NCBI GenBank assembly: GCA_030247855.1
Contig: JAPDRN010000099.1
Coordinates: 62,001 to 126,000, forward strand
Source of the DNA: Knufia peltigerae
Taxonomy: Eukaryota > Ascomycota > Eurotiomycetes > Chaetothyriales > Trichomeriaceae
Direction of reading: 5' to 3'
Length of the DNA stretch: 64,000 nt
Shown here one piece after another: positions 24,319-34,381 of this stretch. A model generated the notes under the pieces. The model was given only the letters and a program-made list of their open reading frames with translations. It was not told the origin of the DNA and made no database searches. Every line of letters starts with the position of its first letter. Positions within the stretch are counted from its first letter, which is position 1. The position numbers and the translations under genes are program-made.

Positions 24319-24924
24319 CCGCGTCTGCTCACCTCTTGCAATCTAATAACCCACTTGAAGACACCCTTGAGAGCTGGGATACAATGCAAGAGAAAAGAGA
24401 AGTCCATCATGAACTATTTCCGCTTCATCACGCCACAGTCTTCACATCTGAGGAATTATAGTCATGATGGTACATTATTCAAGCTTGACAATGTGAAAAA
24501 TTCTCATGTTTGACTCTTTTTCCAAGGTCCGCGCGGTGCACGACGTGCTAAGACAATAGTCTAGTCGCTATAGCCAGTGAAAGGCTCCTTCTTGCTAGGC
24601 CGCGGGCGTCATTTGATTGTCCTTGCCTCTTGCATCATCTGCACGCTTCATCATTATTCTTCCCTTCTTTTCATCCTGTTCTTGACCTGTTGCGTGTCTT
24701 CCTGAGGCGCTCTAGCAGCCACCCTTTCACTTGCTGTCACCTTGCTCCTTACCCTGTTCACTTTCTGTTGTCTCCTCGTTGTGTCTCATGCTGCAGGAAG
24801 CAGAAAAAGGTTGTCCGGTGCTGTTCCTTGTTTGTTTCGAGCTTTTGTTCTTTTTCTGTGGTTTCTATTTCAGTACTTACTTTCCTTTTTCCTTACAATC
24901 CCTGTACCACCGCACTGGTTCATC
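24319..24924. promoter_or_regulatory. Intergenic region with pyrimidine-rich leader
   Basis: 606 bp between BET2 and the next gene. From about 24640 to 24920 the plus strand is very C/T-rich, as in many fungal promoters and 5' leaders just ahead of a start codon. No separate gene is supported. Confidence 0.5.
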
Positions 24925-26625
24925 ATGGAAGCTGTTCTGGATCTGCTGAAATGCAGTATCTGCCCCAAGGAACCCTCTTTCAGCGATGTCTCCCATTTGC
25001 TTACGCATGTCAGCTCCAAAGGCCACTTGTCTCACCTCCACAAACTTCAGGTTCGAAGCCACCAAGAGCTTGAGGCCGGTTTGCTGCTCGCCAACTACAA
25101 CACTTGGTACGATCAGCATGACCTAGCTAGGTTGCTCTCAGAGAGAATGGTTTTGAAACAGGTCAAAAAGGCAGGAAGAAAGAAGATGGCTACCGAGCAG
25201 GGTGCTTATGTGGCAGAGAGTAGGACTTCAGTTCAACCTCTACAAGATCAGGTAATACAGTCACGCCGAGGTGCCGAAAGCCGTGGCCAGAGACAAAAGA
25301 GAGCACCACGACCCCGTCGAAGCAAGGCTGTCGTGAATGACGATAGCGACTTTGACTACAGTCCGATCAAACGTTCAAGGTCTGGCTGACACAAGGGCTC
25401 TGTGTGTATGAACTGACCAAATATTAGTCGACCGAAACCTCGACGATCTCAGGCAGCTTCTCCTGCCATTGGCAACCCTTACGTCAACGATGATGCTGCG
25501 GTCCTCCAAGGCCCCCAGCCTCTTGCTACCCCAGAGCACAGCAAGTTGAAGGGGACAATATGGCCAGGTATGGATTTATTCGACGCAGCTACCGACGAAA
25601 TGAAAAGGAAGAGGAACCAGAAGAAAGACGGCTCGGTGGTCAGACATATGCAACGTCTAGCTGCTCTGGTTGAGCCTACCGAGGTGGTCTATTCTCCAAG
25701 TGGCAATATGATGAAAGCAAGACACATTGATGATCTCGAAGACGCAAGCAGCCTGATCGATGGGGAATCTCCAGTCCCGAAGACGAAGCAGGGTCGGCCT
25801 CGTAAGAGACAGCCACTTGCAGAGAGAGATACTAATGCTCCACGACTTGTCAAACGCAAACCGAGAAAGAGCCCCTCGAAGAAGCGAGCTCGTCAAGAAT
25901 TGGACCAAAGCATACCTCCACTGCCTTATCTTCCGAGTTCATCGACTGGCGAGTCCTATGTCCTTGGTTCAAGGCTCTTCCAGATGGAAGATGACGAGGA
26001 AGACTGGAAACCCATGGTTGGCAACGGCTTACGCAAGAAACGTTCTTCTCAATTCACAATCTTCGATGACGGCAGTCCCGGCTATGGCCCTGCAACTCCA
26101 ACGGATCAACGTCGTAACCCATTGCAGGCTGCACCGCCGTCATACTTGAACAGCGGTCGTCCACAGCTACCAACTATCTCGACCCCTTGGCTACAACCAC
26201 AACACCAAGCCGGCGTGCAGTATGCAAGTCTCTGCAATGTTTATAGGCCGATGTCTCGTGATGCCCAAGCTTTCTACGATACAGGTAACAGCAAAGAAAA
26301 TGATCTTCCGTTTACCAGTATTCAGCCAGACTACCGGACCATGGCCGCGAATCCTTTGTCATGGATATCACCAGTCCGAGATGGTATAAGCTTGACGAAT
26401 CCATCGGAATCTCCCTTCAGCAACTTTTTTGGTGTTTTGCCAATGGGAGCACTTCATGAAGACCCATTTGTGTCCACTAAGAATCCTTTAGTCGAGCCAT
26501 TGGAGCCTTTCGACCAGGGACTGCTAAGCCCAGATACCAAAATGGCGCAATCTCTTTTGCAGAACACAATAGATGATGAGGACTCCAAGCCGCAAATCGA
26601 CGCACTTGCAGCTAGCACCCATTGA
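24925..26625 (+). CDS. Uncharacterised nuclear-looking protein with C2H2-like finger and AT-hook-like motif
   Basis: Exons 24925-25379 and 25428-26625 (48-nt intron, GTCTGG...TAG, branch-like CTGAC) give 550 aa. I do not recognise the family. Near the N-terminus is a zinc-finger-like pattern CSICPKEPSFSDVSHLLTH, with two cysteines and spaced histidines continuing to HLSHLHKL. Several basic stretches follow, including KRAPRPRRSKAV and KRKPRKSPSKKRARQ, and an AT-hook-like GRPRKRQ near residue 265. The C-terminal half is Pro/Ser-rich and low in recognisable structure. Basic clusters and the finger suggest a nuclear, DNA- or chromatin-associated protein; this is inference. The start at 24925 follows a pyrimidine-rich leader and gives the finger at once. 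Confidence 0.75.
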
Positions 26626-27272
26626 GTCGAGACAAAACCCAAGCTGAAATATGCAGGAAGATTGACTGCAGCTTTAGCAGATATCTCGCATGTGGCTTAT
26701 CAAGGCATGAATATGTAAAACTGTCCCACGCTCTCTCTGAAGATATGCAAATCTTGATGTATCGATTGCTCACTGCATGTTCTTCAAACATGGGAAGATG
26801 GTGAAAAGGAACATGAGAATATTACCAGGGATTGAGGACATGTCATTCGCAGCATGGTTTACCTATTGCCCGAGAATGAACATAGATAGCGACAGAAAGG
26901 TAGCAAAAGTTTGATGTATGAGGTAGATACAAAATACATGTGACGCTGATTCTACGGCCTTTACTGTTGGTGGTGAAAGCACCATGCTCCTCAGTTGAGT
27001 CCTCCATGGTCGTTGATCGCCCTCTGAGTATAATACCTGATAGGTATAAAGCACTCCCTCAGGTAGTCAGTCACTAATACTCGTCTCGTACTTGTGTCTG
27101 GCGGATACTACGGAGTATTCGCCCCCCAAATGCTTTACGCGACGCGTCTCCGCCGCAATTCGCGCGTTTTCATTCGCTCATGAAAGGTATCACACCAAAG
27201 GAGTAATGATATTGTCTACACCAATCCTCACCACAAGACCTTCATTTCAATTCAAGTCAATTAAATGGCAAC
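26626..27272. promoter_or_regulatory. MSH3 upstream region
   Basis: 647 bp holding the 3' UTR of the preceding gene and the MSH3 promoter and leader. It contains a TACGGAGTA nonamer (27109-27117), a cell-cycle-box-like element (27137-27147) and several upstream ATGs described separately. Confidence 0.6.
27137..27147 (+). promoter_or_regulatory. MCB-like element upstream of MSH3
   Basis: ACGCGACGCGT lies 126 bp before the MSH3 start. It contains ACGCGT and the same 10-mer, ACGCGACGCG, that lies upstream of MCM7. MBF-type G1/S control is the established meaning of ACGCGT in yeasts; applying it here is inference. Confidence 0.6.
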
Positions 27273-27276
27273 ATGA
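27180..27276 (+). promoter_or_regulatory. Cascade of upstream ORFs in the MSH3 leader
   Basis: uORF1 starts at 27180 and ends at TAA 27204-27206. The A of that stop begins a second ATG (27206), whose frame runs past the MSH3 start to 27334. A third, ATGGCAACATGA (27265-27276), has a stop codon overlapping the MSH3 ATG as ATGA. Whether they are in the mRNA depends on the transcription start, which I cannot see. Confidence 0.55.
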
Positions 27277-30200
27277 AGTCTGTGCAAAAGAAGCAACAGA
27301 CCTTGTCGTCTTTTTTCAGAAAACCTGCCCCTAATCCTGTGACTCGAGTCGAGGAGGATACCGACGACGACGATGTCCAACTACCATCCGCAAAGAGGAG
27401 GCGAATAACTCCCATTGAAAGCGACCTCCTCGATGGTGCTGACGAAGAAATTCAACATACCGAACAAGATGAGAGGACTCTGAGACCCGTCTCTGCAAAC
27501 GAACAAAACATGGTCACAGCCTCAAATGACCTCTGCTCGACAGATCGAACCTCGAAATACCTATTCTCCTCTCCTCCTCTACAAGAAAATCAGAACGGCG
27601 AAGACAAACGTCGAAAGGAAGAATTGCATCGTAGATTCGTGAAGAAACTTGGAAAGCCGGATAGCATAGCTGAGATCAAGAGACGCAATCGGGCACTAGA
27701 AGAAGACGCGGAGGAAAATGATGAAGCCGATGGAGAGCCAACAGAAGAAGCACCGAAACTCACGGCTCGGGCGAAGGGTGCCAAAAAAGGTGGTAGCAAA
27801 CTCACACCAATGGAGAAACAGGTGATAGAGATTAAACAGGCAAACATGGACACCCTGCTCGTTGTGGAGGTTGGTTACAAGTTTCGCTTCTTTGGTGAAG
27901 ATGCCAGAATTGCCGCCAAAGAGCTGGGTATCGTTTGCATACCTGGGAAGTATCGTTATGACGAGCACCACTCCGAAGCGCATCTGGATCGCTTTGCGTC
28001 CGCTAGTATCCCTGTGCATCGACTCCATGTCCACGTCAAGAGGTTGGTTTCGGCTGGTCACAAAGTTGGTGTGGTTCGTCAGCTTGAGACTGCTGCTCTC
28101 AAGGCTGTTGGTGACAACAGGAACGCTCCTTTTGTGCGAAAGCTCACCAATTTGTACACAAAAGGCACCTACATCGACGATATCGAGGGAATCGAGGAAG
28201 ATAACCGAGCAAATCCTGCTCTTCAGTCACCATCGACAGGCTTCCTCTTGTGCATGACTGAAGTCAACGTTAAGGGCTATGGAAATGATGAGAAGGTCCA
28301 TATTGGTCTTGTTGCTGTCCAACCTGCCACTGGTGATATCGTGTATGACGACTTTGAGGATGGATTCATGCGAAGTGAAGTCGAAACAAGATTACTCCAC
28401 ATTGCACCGTGCGAGTTCCTGGTCGTCGGTGAGGTATCAAGAGCGACAGAAAAACTAATTGCTCACCTATCGGGAAACAAGACGAATGTCTTCGGAGACA
28501 AAATCCGTGTCGAGCGAGTCGATAAGCAGAAGACCATGGCAGCACAAGCCCACAGCCATGTGTCAACCTTTTATGCTGAAAGATTGAGGGATACTCAATC
28601 CGGACAGAATAAAGCCATAAATATATTCGACAAAATCCTGGGCCTGCCGGAACATGTGCTGATCTGCTTGTCAGCTATGATCAAGCACCTGTCTGAGTAC
28701 GGCCTCGAGAATGTATTTCAGCTCGAGAAATATTTCCAACCTTTCTCCGCTCGATCTCATATGCTGCTGAATGGGAACACCCTGACGAGTCTCGAGATCT
28801 ATCAGAACCAAACTGACCAGTCTACCAAAGGCAGTTTGTACTGGATGATGGACCGGACGCAGACAAAATTTGGTGGTAGATTACTTCGAAAATGGGTTGG
28901 TCGCCCGTTGTTGGACCAACGTCTTATCGAAGAACGACTTGATGCCGTCGAGGAGCTTCTTGATTCTGCAAGAGCGGTCAACGTCGAGAAATTACGCCAT
29001 GTCCTCTCGAAGATGAGGACCGACCTCGAAAAGAGTCTTATTAGAATCTACTACGGCAAATGCACTCGCCCTGAACTATTGAACGTCCTTCAATCTCTAC
29101 AATTCCTCGCCACCGAATTCGGCCATGTCACCGATGCAGCATCTACAGGTTTCACCTCCCACCTTATCTCGTCTGCCCTCATTTCTCTTCCCTGTATACT
29201 GACAGAAGTGATTGGTTATCTGGACAAGATCAATCTCTCTGCCGCAAAGTCTGACGACAAGTACGATTTCTTCGCCGAGTCTGCCGAAACTGAGGAGATC
29301 ACGGAACACAAACTTGGCATTGCTGGGATTCAGCACGACCTGGAGACGTTTCGCACCACTGCTGCCGAGAGGTTGGGCAAAAAGCGCCCAGTTGACTACA
29401 ATACCGTCGCGGGGATAGACTATCTCATCGAAGTTGAGAACTCTTCTGCGACCATCAAAAAAGTCCCTGCCTCATGGGTGAAGATCTCCGGCACGAAGAA
29501 AGTCTCACGTTTCCACGCTCCTGAAGTTGTGAAGCTACTACGCGAGCGTGATCAGCATAAAGAGTCTCTTGCGGCGGAATGTGACACGGCGTTCATGGCT
29601 CTCCTTGCCGACATAAGTACAAAATATCAGCTGTTCAGGGACACCATCCAAAGCCTTGCGACCTTGGATTGTCTATTGTCTCTGGCCAAGCTCGGCAGCC
29701 AGTCGGGATACGCGAGGCCAAGTTTTACAAAGGACATCAAGATCGATGTTGTCGGGGCACGACATCCGATGGTCGAACAGCTCCTCCTGGACAGCTATGT
29801 GCCCAACGACATTTCTCTGTCGAGCGACGCGACTCGTGCCCTGCTCGTCACCGGCCCGAACATGGGCGGCAAGAGCTCGTACGTGAGGTCGGTCGCTTTG
29901 GTATGCATCATGGCGCAGATCGGATCGTTGGTGCCGTGTGAGTCTGCGACCCTGGGCATCCTCGACGCCGTGTTCACGCGGATGGGTGCCTTTGACAACA
30001 TGCTGAGTGGGGAGAGTACGTTCATGGTCGAGTTGAGCGAGACGAGCGACATTCTGAAACTGGCCACGGAGAGGAGTCTGGTCGTTCTCGACGAGCTGGG
30101 TCGCGGGACGAGCACGCACGACGGCGTGGCGATTGCGAGTGCCGTGCTCGATTACCTGGTCCGAGAGAAAAAGTGCCTGACCCTCTTCATCACGCACTAC

Positions 30201-30545
30201 CAGGTCCTCGCGCGCATGGAGGCCGGGTTCGAGGCCGGCGAGTTGCGAAACGTCCACATGCGCTTCACCGAGGGCGGGGAGAAGGACACGGTGACGTTCT
30301 TGTACGAGGTCGGCGAGGGCGTGGCGCACAGGAGCTATGGCTTGAACGTGGCGAGGCTGGCGAACCTGGGGGGCGGCGTCATCGAGACCGCCAGATGCAA
30401 GAGCAGGGAGTTGGAGGACAAGACGCGGGCGAGGCAGGTCGGGAGCATGGCCAGGTGGTTGCTCGAAGACGCCAGTGATCGGCAGATGGACAGGATGGCT
30501 GGGGACAGGTTGGATTGGCTCGTCGAGGGTATCGAGATGCTGTGA
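27273..30545 (+). CDS. MSH3: DNA mismatch repair protein MSH3
   Basis: A single exon of 1090 aa. A PCNA-interacting box, QQTLSSFF (residues 8-15), sits at the N-terminus, followed by a disordered acidic region. The MutS mismatch-binding domain I follows (from about 185; [20 protein letters not shown], then [14 protein letters not shown], which marks MSH3 rather than MSH6). Connector, lever and clamp domains follow, then the ATPase with Walker [11 protein letters not shown] (about residue 861), [16 protein letters not shown] and FITHY. With MSH2 it forms MutSbeta, which recognises insertion/deletion loops and acts in recombination with long heterologous tails. Third-position G/C rises sharply from about 29740 to the end, across the ATPase domain. 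Cell-cycle-box-like sites and uORFs lie upstream. RAD7 and RAD16 are close by. Confidence 0.96.
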   Translation: MKSVQKKQQTLSSFFRKPAPNPVTRVEEDTDDDDVQLPSAKRRRITPIESDLLDGADEEIQHTEQDERTLRPVSANEQNMVTASNDLCSTDRTSKYLFSSPPLQENQNGEDKRRKEELHRRFVKKLGKPDSIAEIKRRNRALEEDAEENDEADGEPTEEAPKLTARAKGAKKGGSKLTPMEKQVIEIKQANMDTLLVVEVGYKFRFFGEDARIAAKELGIVCIPGKYRYDEHHSEAHLDRFASASIPVHRLHVHVKRLVSAGHKVGVVRQLETAALKAVGDNRNAPFVRKLTNLYTKGTYIDDIEGIEEDNRANPALQSPSTGFLLCMTEVNVKGYGNDEKVHIGLVAVQPATGDIVYDDFEDGFMRSEVETRLLHIAPCEFLVVGEVSRATEKLIAHLSGNKTNVFGDKIRVERVDKQKTMAAQAHSHVSTFYAERLRDTQSGQNKAINIFDKILGLPEHVLICLSAMIKHLSEYGLENVFQLEKYFQPFSARSHMLLNGNTLTSLEIYQNQTDQSTKGSLYWMMDRTQTKFGGRLLRKWVGRPLLDQRLIEERLDAVEELLDSARAVNVEKLRHVLSKMRTDLEKSLIRIYYGKCTRPELLNVLQSLQFLATEFGHVTDAASTGFTSHLISSALISLPCILTEVIGYLDKINLSAAKSDDKYDFFAESAETEEITEHKLGIAGIQHDLETFRTTAAERLGKKRPVDYNTVAGIDYLIEVENSSATIKKVPASWVKISGTKKVSRFHAPEVVKLLRERDQHKESLAAECDTAFMALLADISTKYQLFRDTIQSLATLDCLLSLAKLGSQSGYARPSFTKDIKIDVVGARHPMVEQLLLDSYVPNDISLSSDATRALLVTGPNMGGKSSYVRSVALVCIMAQIGSLVPCESATLGILDAVFTRMGAFDNMLSGESTFMVELSETSDILKLATERSLVVLDELGRGTSTHDGVAIASAVLDYLVREKKCLTLFITHYQVLARMEAGFEAGELRNVHMRFTEGGEKDTVTFLYEVGEGVAHRSYGLNVARLANLGGGVIETARCKSRELEDKTRARQVGSMARWLLEDASDRQMDRMAGDRLDWLVEGIEML

Positions 30546-31010
30546 TCACGGCGCCGACGGATGGGTCTGGACAACAATGCGTGTTGGGCGAGACGGTTGA
30601 ACCTCTCTGGCCGACGCACGGCTTGATCGTTCTACAGAAAATATGCTGGACATCCCCAGTGGAAGAAAGAGCACTTCGTCCTTTGTAATACAATAGTTTC
30701 AATTCGCCTTATGTATTTCCTCCAGTCTGGAGTAGAAAACTAAAAGCCTCGGCCTTTTCTCATTCCCGTCAGGAGGTCATCAGGCGTCTCATAGGCATTC
30801 AATTCGTGCTTTTCGTGTGAAAACCTTCAATTAATCAATGTCGTCGTAAGTGCCCGATCCATTTTCGAACGGGCAAATCACCACTACTTGTGTCCGCGCT
30901 CGCTCTCATCTCCCCTCGTAATAATACTCATACACAAGAGCCGCAATGCGCCGGGATTAATCACCTCTGATCTCTAGACCATCGTGACCATCAAAGACGC
31001 TTTATGTTGC
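30546..31010. other. Convergent intergenic region, MSH3 to RAD7
   Basis: 465 bp with the 3' ends of both genes; nothing else is seen. Confidence 0.5.
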
Positions 31011-32876
31011 CTATGACATTACCATTTGTACATCGCCCTCGCGTACGATGTTGTCCTGCGGATTGGGAAGACCAATGACGGCGATACCGGCAGGGATGAC
31101 GGCTTGTCTGGCGTTGAAACACGCAAAGACGGCCAGCTTTGCAAGTGAAGGACAGCTCTTGAAGATACCGACCAGGACCACCTCGTCGACTTGCGTCACG
31201 AACGAGAGGTCAATGTCTGTCAATGCAGGGTATCTCTTGAGACCGTCGAATGCTTCGAGGAGTGCCGCGTGCGTGATGTGTCGACAAGACTTCAGATCGA
31301 GGTTCTTGAGTCGCGGACCAGAGTGGTTCATCAACGCCGTCAGGGCCAGCGAGCCGAAGCCGACAGGGTCGTCTTCTGGACCATCTGGATTCATGCTGTC
31401 AATGTCTCGGTTATCTGCAAAGTCCGCACAGACAAGGGGTGGGAAGGGGCAGTTGTTGTCGAAGAGGCCCGCAAAGGCGCCGTCGGTACAGAGACTGCTT
31501 CCTCGAATACGGAGCTTGCTTAATCTGGTGCAGCTGGATTTGATTGCGTCGAGGACAGTGTCATCAAGTTCGCTGAACTCTTCAAGACATAGTGTGCGGA
31601 GATTGTGGCCAACGGTAGAGACGAGTTTGGAAAGGGTGTCTGCTGATGTGTCTTGAGCAATGGCTAGAGTCAGGTGCTCCAGTTGGGTGAGGGTGCAGAA
31701 AGATTCCAGGGATTCTTCGGTCACGTAGGAGCACGATCTCAGTTTGAGTCGTTTCAGGTTGGGACAATTCTTGACGAGTTCCTTGATAGTGTCGTCTCTC
31801 AGGGAGTCGTTGAGTTCGGACAGCTTGAGACTCTCGAGTTGAGGTCCAAGAGAACGAAAGAGTTCAATCCACGCATTGTCCGACACCAGATTAGTTGCAC
31901 CAAGTTGTAGATGTCGAATCTTCTTGCACTTGTCGGCCATGTACATGATGACGTCGTCTTTGAGTTGGCCAGCAAATCGCAGGTTGACGCTTTCGAGATT
32001 TGGCATGAACGCAAAGATCTTCTGGAAATCCTCTTTCTCCAGTTTGCCGCAGTCGTAAACGTTGATTCTATCCACGTCTGGACGTAGGAATAGCTCGAGG
32101 ACACGAGGAGTGAAGACCCTCTGTTTGGAGAAGATCTGGCTCAACCGATCGAGCAGGTATTGCGGCATGTCGCCGAACTCGTCAATGTCGTGGGCAACGT
32201 TGGCCACATGGCGGACACAGATCTCGAGCAGGCTTTTGGCGCCAGGCTTGACATCTCCCATCATGCGATCGCTCTCGGTCTGTCGGCGGCGACCCCGAGG
32301 AGCAGCGACCTTCTTCTTTGCAGCCTTGGCTTCCTTCTTCTTCTCGTCCTTTAATTCTTTTGAACATTTTGTGCACAAGAGGCCGCCGTCTGGACCCGTA
32401 CCACTATATGGAGTGACGGTGAATCTCTTTCCACAGACCTCGCAATTATCGAGTTGACCTGGGAGGGGTTTTGACTTGGCCAGCATGCTTTTAGCGAGCT
32501 CGTCATCGTCTTGTTCAAAATCGTCGTCCTGTTCGTGCTTGCGACGCTTGAACTCTTTGCTCTGCTTGATCTTCAAGAGGGCCTTTTCTTCTTTTCTCTT
32601 TCTCTTTTGGCGCTCTACGATGTCGTCCTCGTCTTCTTCATCCTCATTCTCCTTGTCGTCATTGTTGTTCTGCGCATTATGTTGAGCCTGGCGCTCTGCT
32701 TCTTGCACTCGACGCTGATAGTCTTGGTGAATCTGCTGTGCGGAGATGTTATGGGAAGCAAGGAAGTCTGTGAGGGCTGACTGTGGTCCACGAATGCGGT
32801 TTGCGGCGGCATTGTTGTTGTTGTTGATACGTCGGTTGGCCCTGGATCTAAGAGTCAATTGCGGAGTCGAGCGCAT
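31011..32876 (-). CDS. RAD7: Nucleotide excision repair protein RAD7
   Basis: 621 aa in one exon. The N-terminal block RIRGPQSALTDFLASHNISA is typical of Rad7/Rhp7. A charged, lysine/glutamate-rich stretch follows, then a small Cys-rich motif (CEVCGKRF...CTKC, about 145-175), then a series of leucine-rich repeats to the C-terminus (for example NLKRLKLRSCSYVTEESL and RLKNLDLKSCRHITHAAL). In S. cerevisiae Rad7 and Rad16 form NEF4 and an Elc1/Cul3 ubiquitin ligase needed for global-genome repair of untranscribed DNA. A GTAAGT at 32895 and CTTAG near 32850 would allow a different first exon, so the first 10 residues are less certain. The upstream module at 33088-33135 is shared with RAD16. Confidence 0.93.
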   Translation of the reverse strand: MRSTPQLTLRSRANRRINNNNNAAANRIRGPQSALTDFLASHNISAQQIHQDYQRRVQEAERQAQHNAQNNNDDKENEDEEDEDDIVERQKRKRKEEKALLKIKQSKEFKRRKHEQDDDFEQDDDELAKSMLAKSKPLPGQLDNCEVCGKRFTVTPYSGTGPDGGLLCTKCSKELKDEKKKEAKAAKKKVAAPRGRRRQTESDRMMGDVKPGAKSLLEICVRHVANVAHDIDEFGDMPQYLLDRLSQIFSKQRVFTPRVLELFLRPDVDRINVYDCGKLEKEDFQKIFAFMPNLESVNLRFAGQLKDDVIMYMADKCKKIRHLQLGATNLVSDNAWIELFRSLGPQLESLKLSELNDSLRDDTIKELVKNCPNLKRLKLRSCSYVTEESLESFCTLTQLEHLTLAIAQDTSADTLSKLVSTVGHNLRTLCLEEFSELDDTVLDAIKSSCTRLSKLRIRGSSLCTDGAFAGLFDNNCPFPPLVCADFADNRDIDSMNPDGPEDDPVGFGSLALTALMNHSGPRLKNLDLKSCRHITHAALLEAFDGLKRYPALTDIDLSFVTQVDEVVLVGIFKSCPSLAKLAVFACFNARQAVIPAGIAVIGLPNPQDNIVREGDVQMVMS

Positions 32877-33378
32877 TGTAGATGAGAAGACTTACATCGT
32901 TGGCAATCAGACCGATGGTAACCACCGATGTGCGATGTGTACCGGGATAAAAATTCTTGGTAGCAAGGTAGGAAGAAGCCAAAGGTTGAACAAATGATGC
33001 TAGGCAGTCGATCTATCCGTACAGAGGATCGCAGTCGGCGAAAAAAGCGCCACTCACTACGCGGTCCAGGCGCAATGCACTTCATTAATGCAGCCACTTT
33101 ACACGTCGTTCACGTGACTGCGCGTCCTAGCACTACTTGCGGCTGTCGTCAACCGCCTCTTCTCCAGTGACGGAAATACTTTCTGTACGATACACTCTCC
33201 CTATCGTTGCTTTGGCGACAGTCCACCGGCATCGAATGGTCTACTGATCCCAACTGATTCCAAGTCATCTCTAAAACTCGAACAATGAACACTTTGCGTT
33301 ACCCCTGGATACTGCTATCAGATTACAGCCATCCCCCTCGGGAAAACTGGTACCCTGCGGTCCAACCTTCCTGCTGGC
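32877..33378. promoter_or_regulatory. RAD7 upstream region and left edge of the accessory segment
   Basis: 502 bp from the RAD7 start to the stop codon of the DUR3-like fragment. It contains the module shared with RAD16 at 33088-33135. Nothing else is recognised. Confidence 0.6.
33088..33135 (+). promoter_or_regulatory. RAD7-side copy of a composite promoter module
   Basis: Three blocks in order: CCACTTTACAC, TTCACGTGACT and CGCGTCCT, ending GCACTA. It lies about 210-260 bp upstream of the RAD7 start. Aligned to 40457-40506 upstream of RAD16, 43 of 48 positions match with two single-base gaps, and four of the five differences are purine transitions. The centre, TCACGTGA, is a perfect palindrome of the bHLH (Cbf1-type) E-box class. 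Confidence 0.85.
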
Positions 33379-34381
33379 CTACTTCTCCTTCCCGGTAGCC
33401 GTTATGCCCTTTGTTTCCGTGTCCAGCGGCTCCAGAAACATGGGCTCCTGACCCGCGTGTACATGTTCCTGTGGGATGCCTCGTGTTGGGCTCTTCTTTC
33501 CCAGAAGGCCAAGGACAATGATCTTGAGCTGGTGTCTGCCGTCCCAGAGTGGATAGAAGGTGACGAGAAAGAAAGTGAAAAAAGCGTAAATGATGCAAAC
33601 GACGATCCAGCCGGTGAAGAACTGTCAAGTGGCCCGAACAAAGTCAGAAAATGCTTTCTTCACTAATTGCCTACAAAACTTGTACAGGAGATAACGAGCT
33701 TACCTTCTTCGAAAAGACGTATCGTGAACCGTACATAGCATACGGCCAGATGATCCAGACACCAACAAACATAGCAACACCGGCGAAGGAGGCAAACTTG
33801 CTCATCTTTTTCATCTTCTTGATCATGGCGGGGCTGAGCATTTGGGCCCGCTTGTTGGCTTCGATCTCCTCGGCGTTGAGATCATCAGTGATCAGCTCGA
33901 CTTGAAAAAACTTGTTCCAGTCGAACGATGCAGGCTGTGTGTGTAATAAAGCGGCGAATGTCAGCAGAACTTAATGCTTTTGAAGAACGAACTGAGACTG
34001 GATCTCGCAACAGAGAAAAGTTGGATTTCTTTCTTACCTTGATCAGTGAGATGGCCACGGTGTATATGGCAGGTGAGACAAAGGATGCGATGACCCCGTA
34101 CATGCAGGAAAGCTGCGACCCACTGGTGGTCACATTGACGACGCCGTAGAGTGCCTTGGTAGCCCCGAGCCAGACAGCAAAGCCGGTCATCATGCCGAGA
34201 ATTTGGGAGACAATGGCAGCTGTCTTAGTCTGACCCTTCCAAAGGACTGTGAGGACGGTGGGAACGATTCCTGGACATGTCACCACGCCGAGGAAATAAT
34301 CCAGCCACGCCAGAGACAGTCCGATGTAGTACAGCATAATGGAAAAGCCGCCGGCAAATAACGCAAATCCAACGACACTTG
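33379..34381 (-). pseudogene. 5'-truncated DUR3-like urea/polyamine sodium:solute symporter
   Basis: Three exon pieces are readable on the minus strand: about 34381-34038, 33934-33704 and 33621-33379, with good GTAAGN...CAG splice sites between them. They encode about 270 residues that match the C-terminal part of fungal DUR3-type SSS transporters: VVGFALFAGGFSIMLYYIGL, YFLGVVTCPGIVPTVLTVLW, then GSRYVFSKKFFTGWIVV. Full-length relatives have roughly 650-700 residues, so more than half is missing. Homology stops abruptly at about 34381; in the frame just upstream there is a TGA. The next base belongs to an aminotransferase fragment on the other strand. No start codon or promoter is available. 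Conserved splice sites and frame suggest the truncation is not ancient. Confidence 0.8.
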
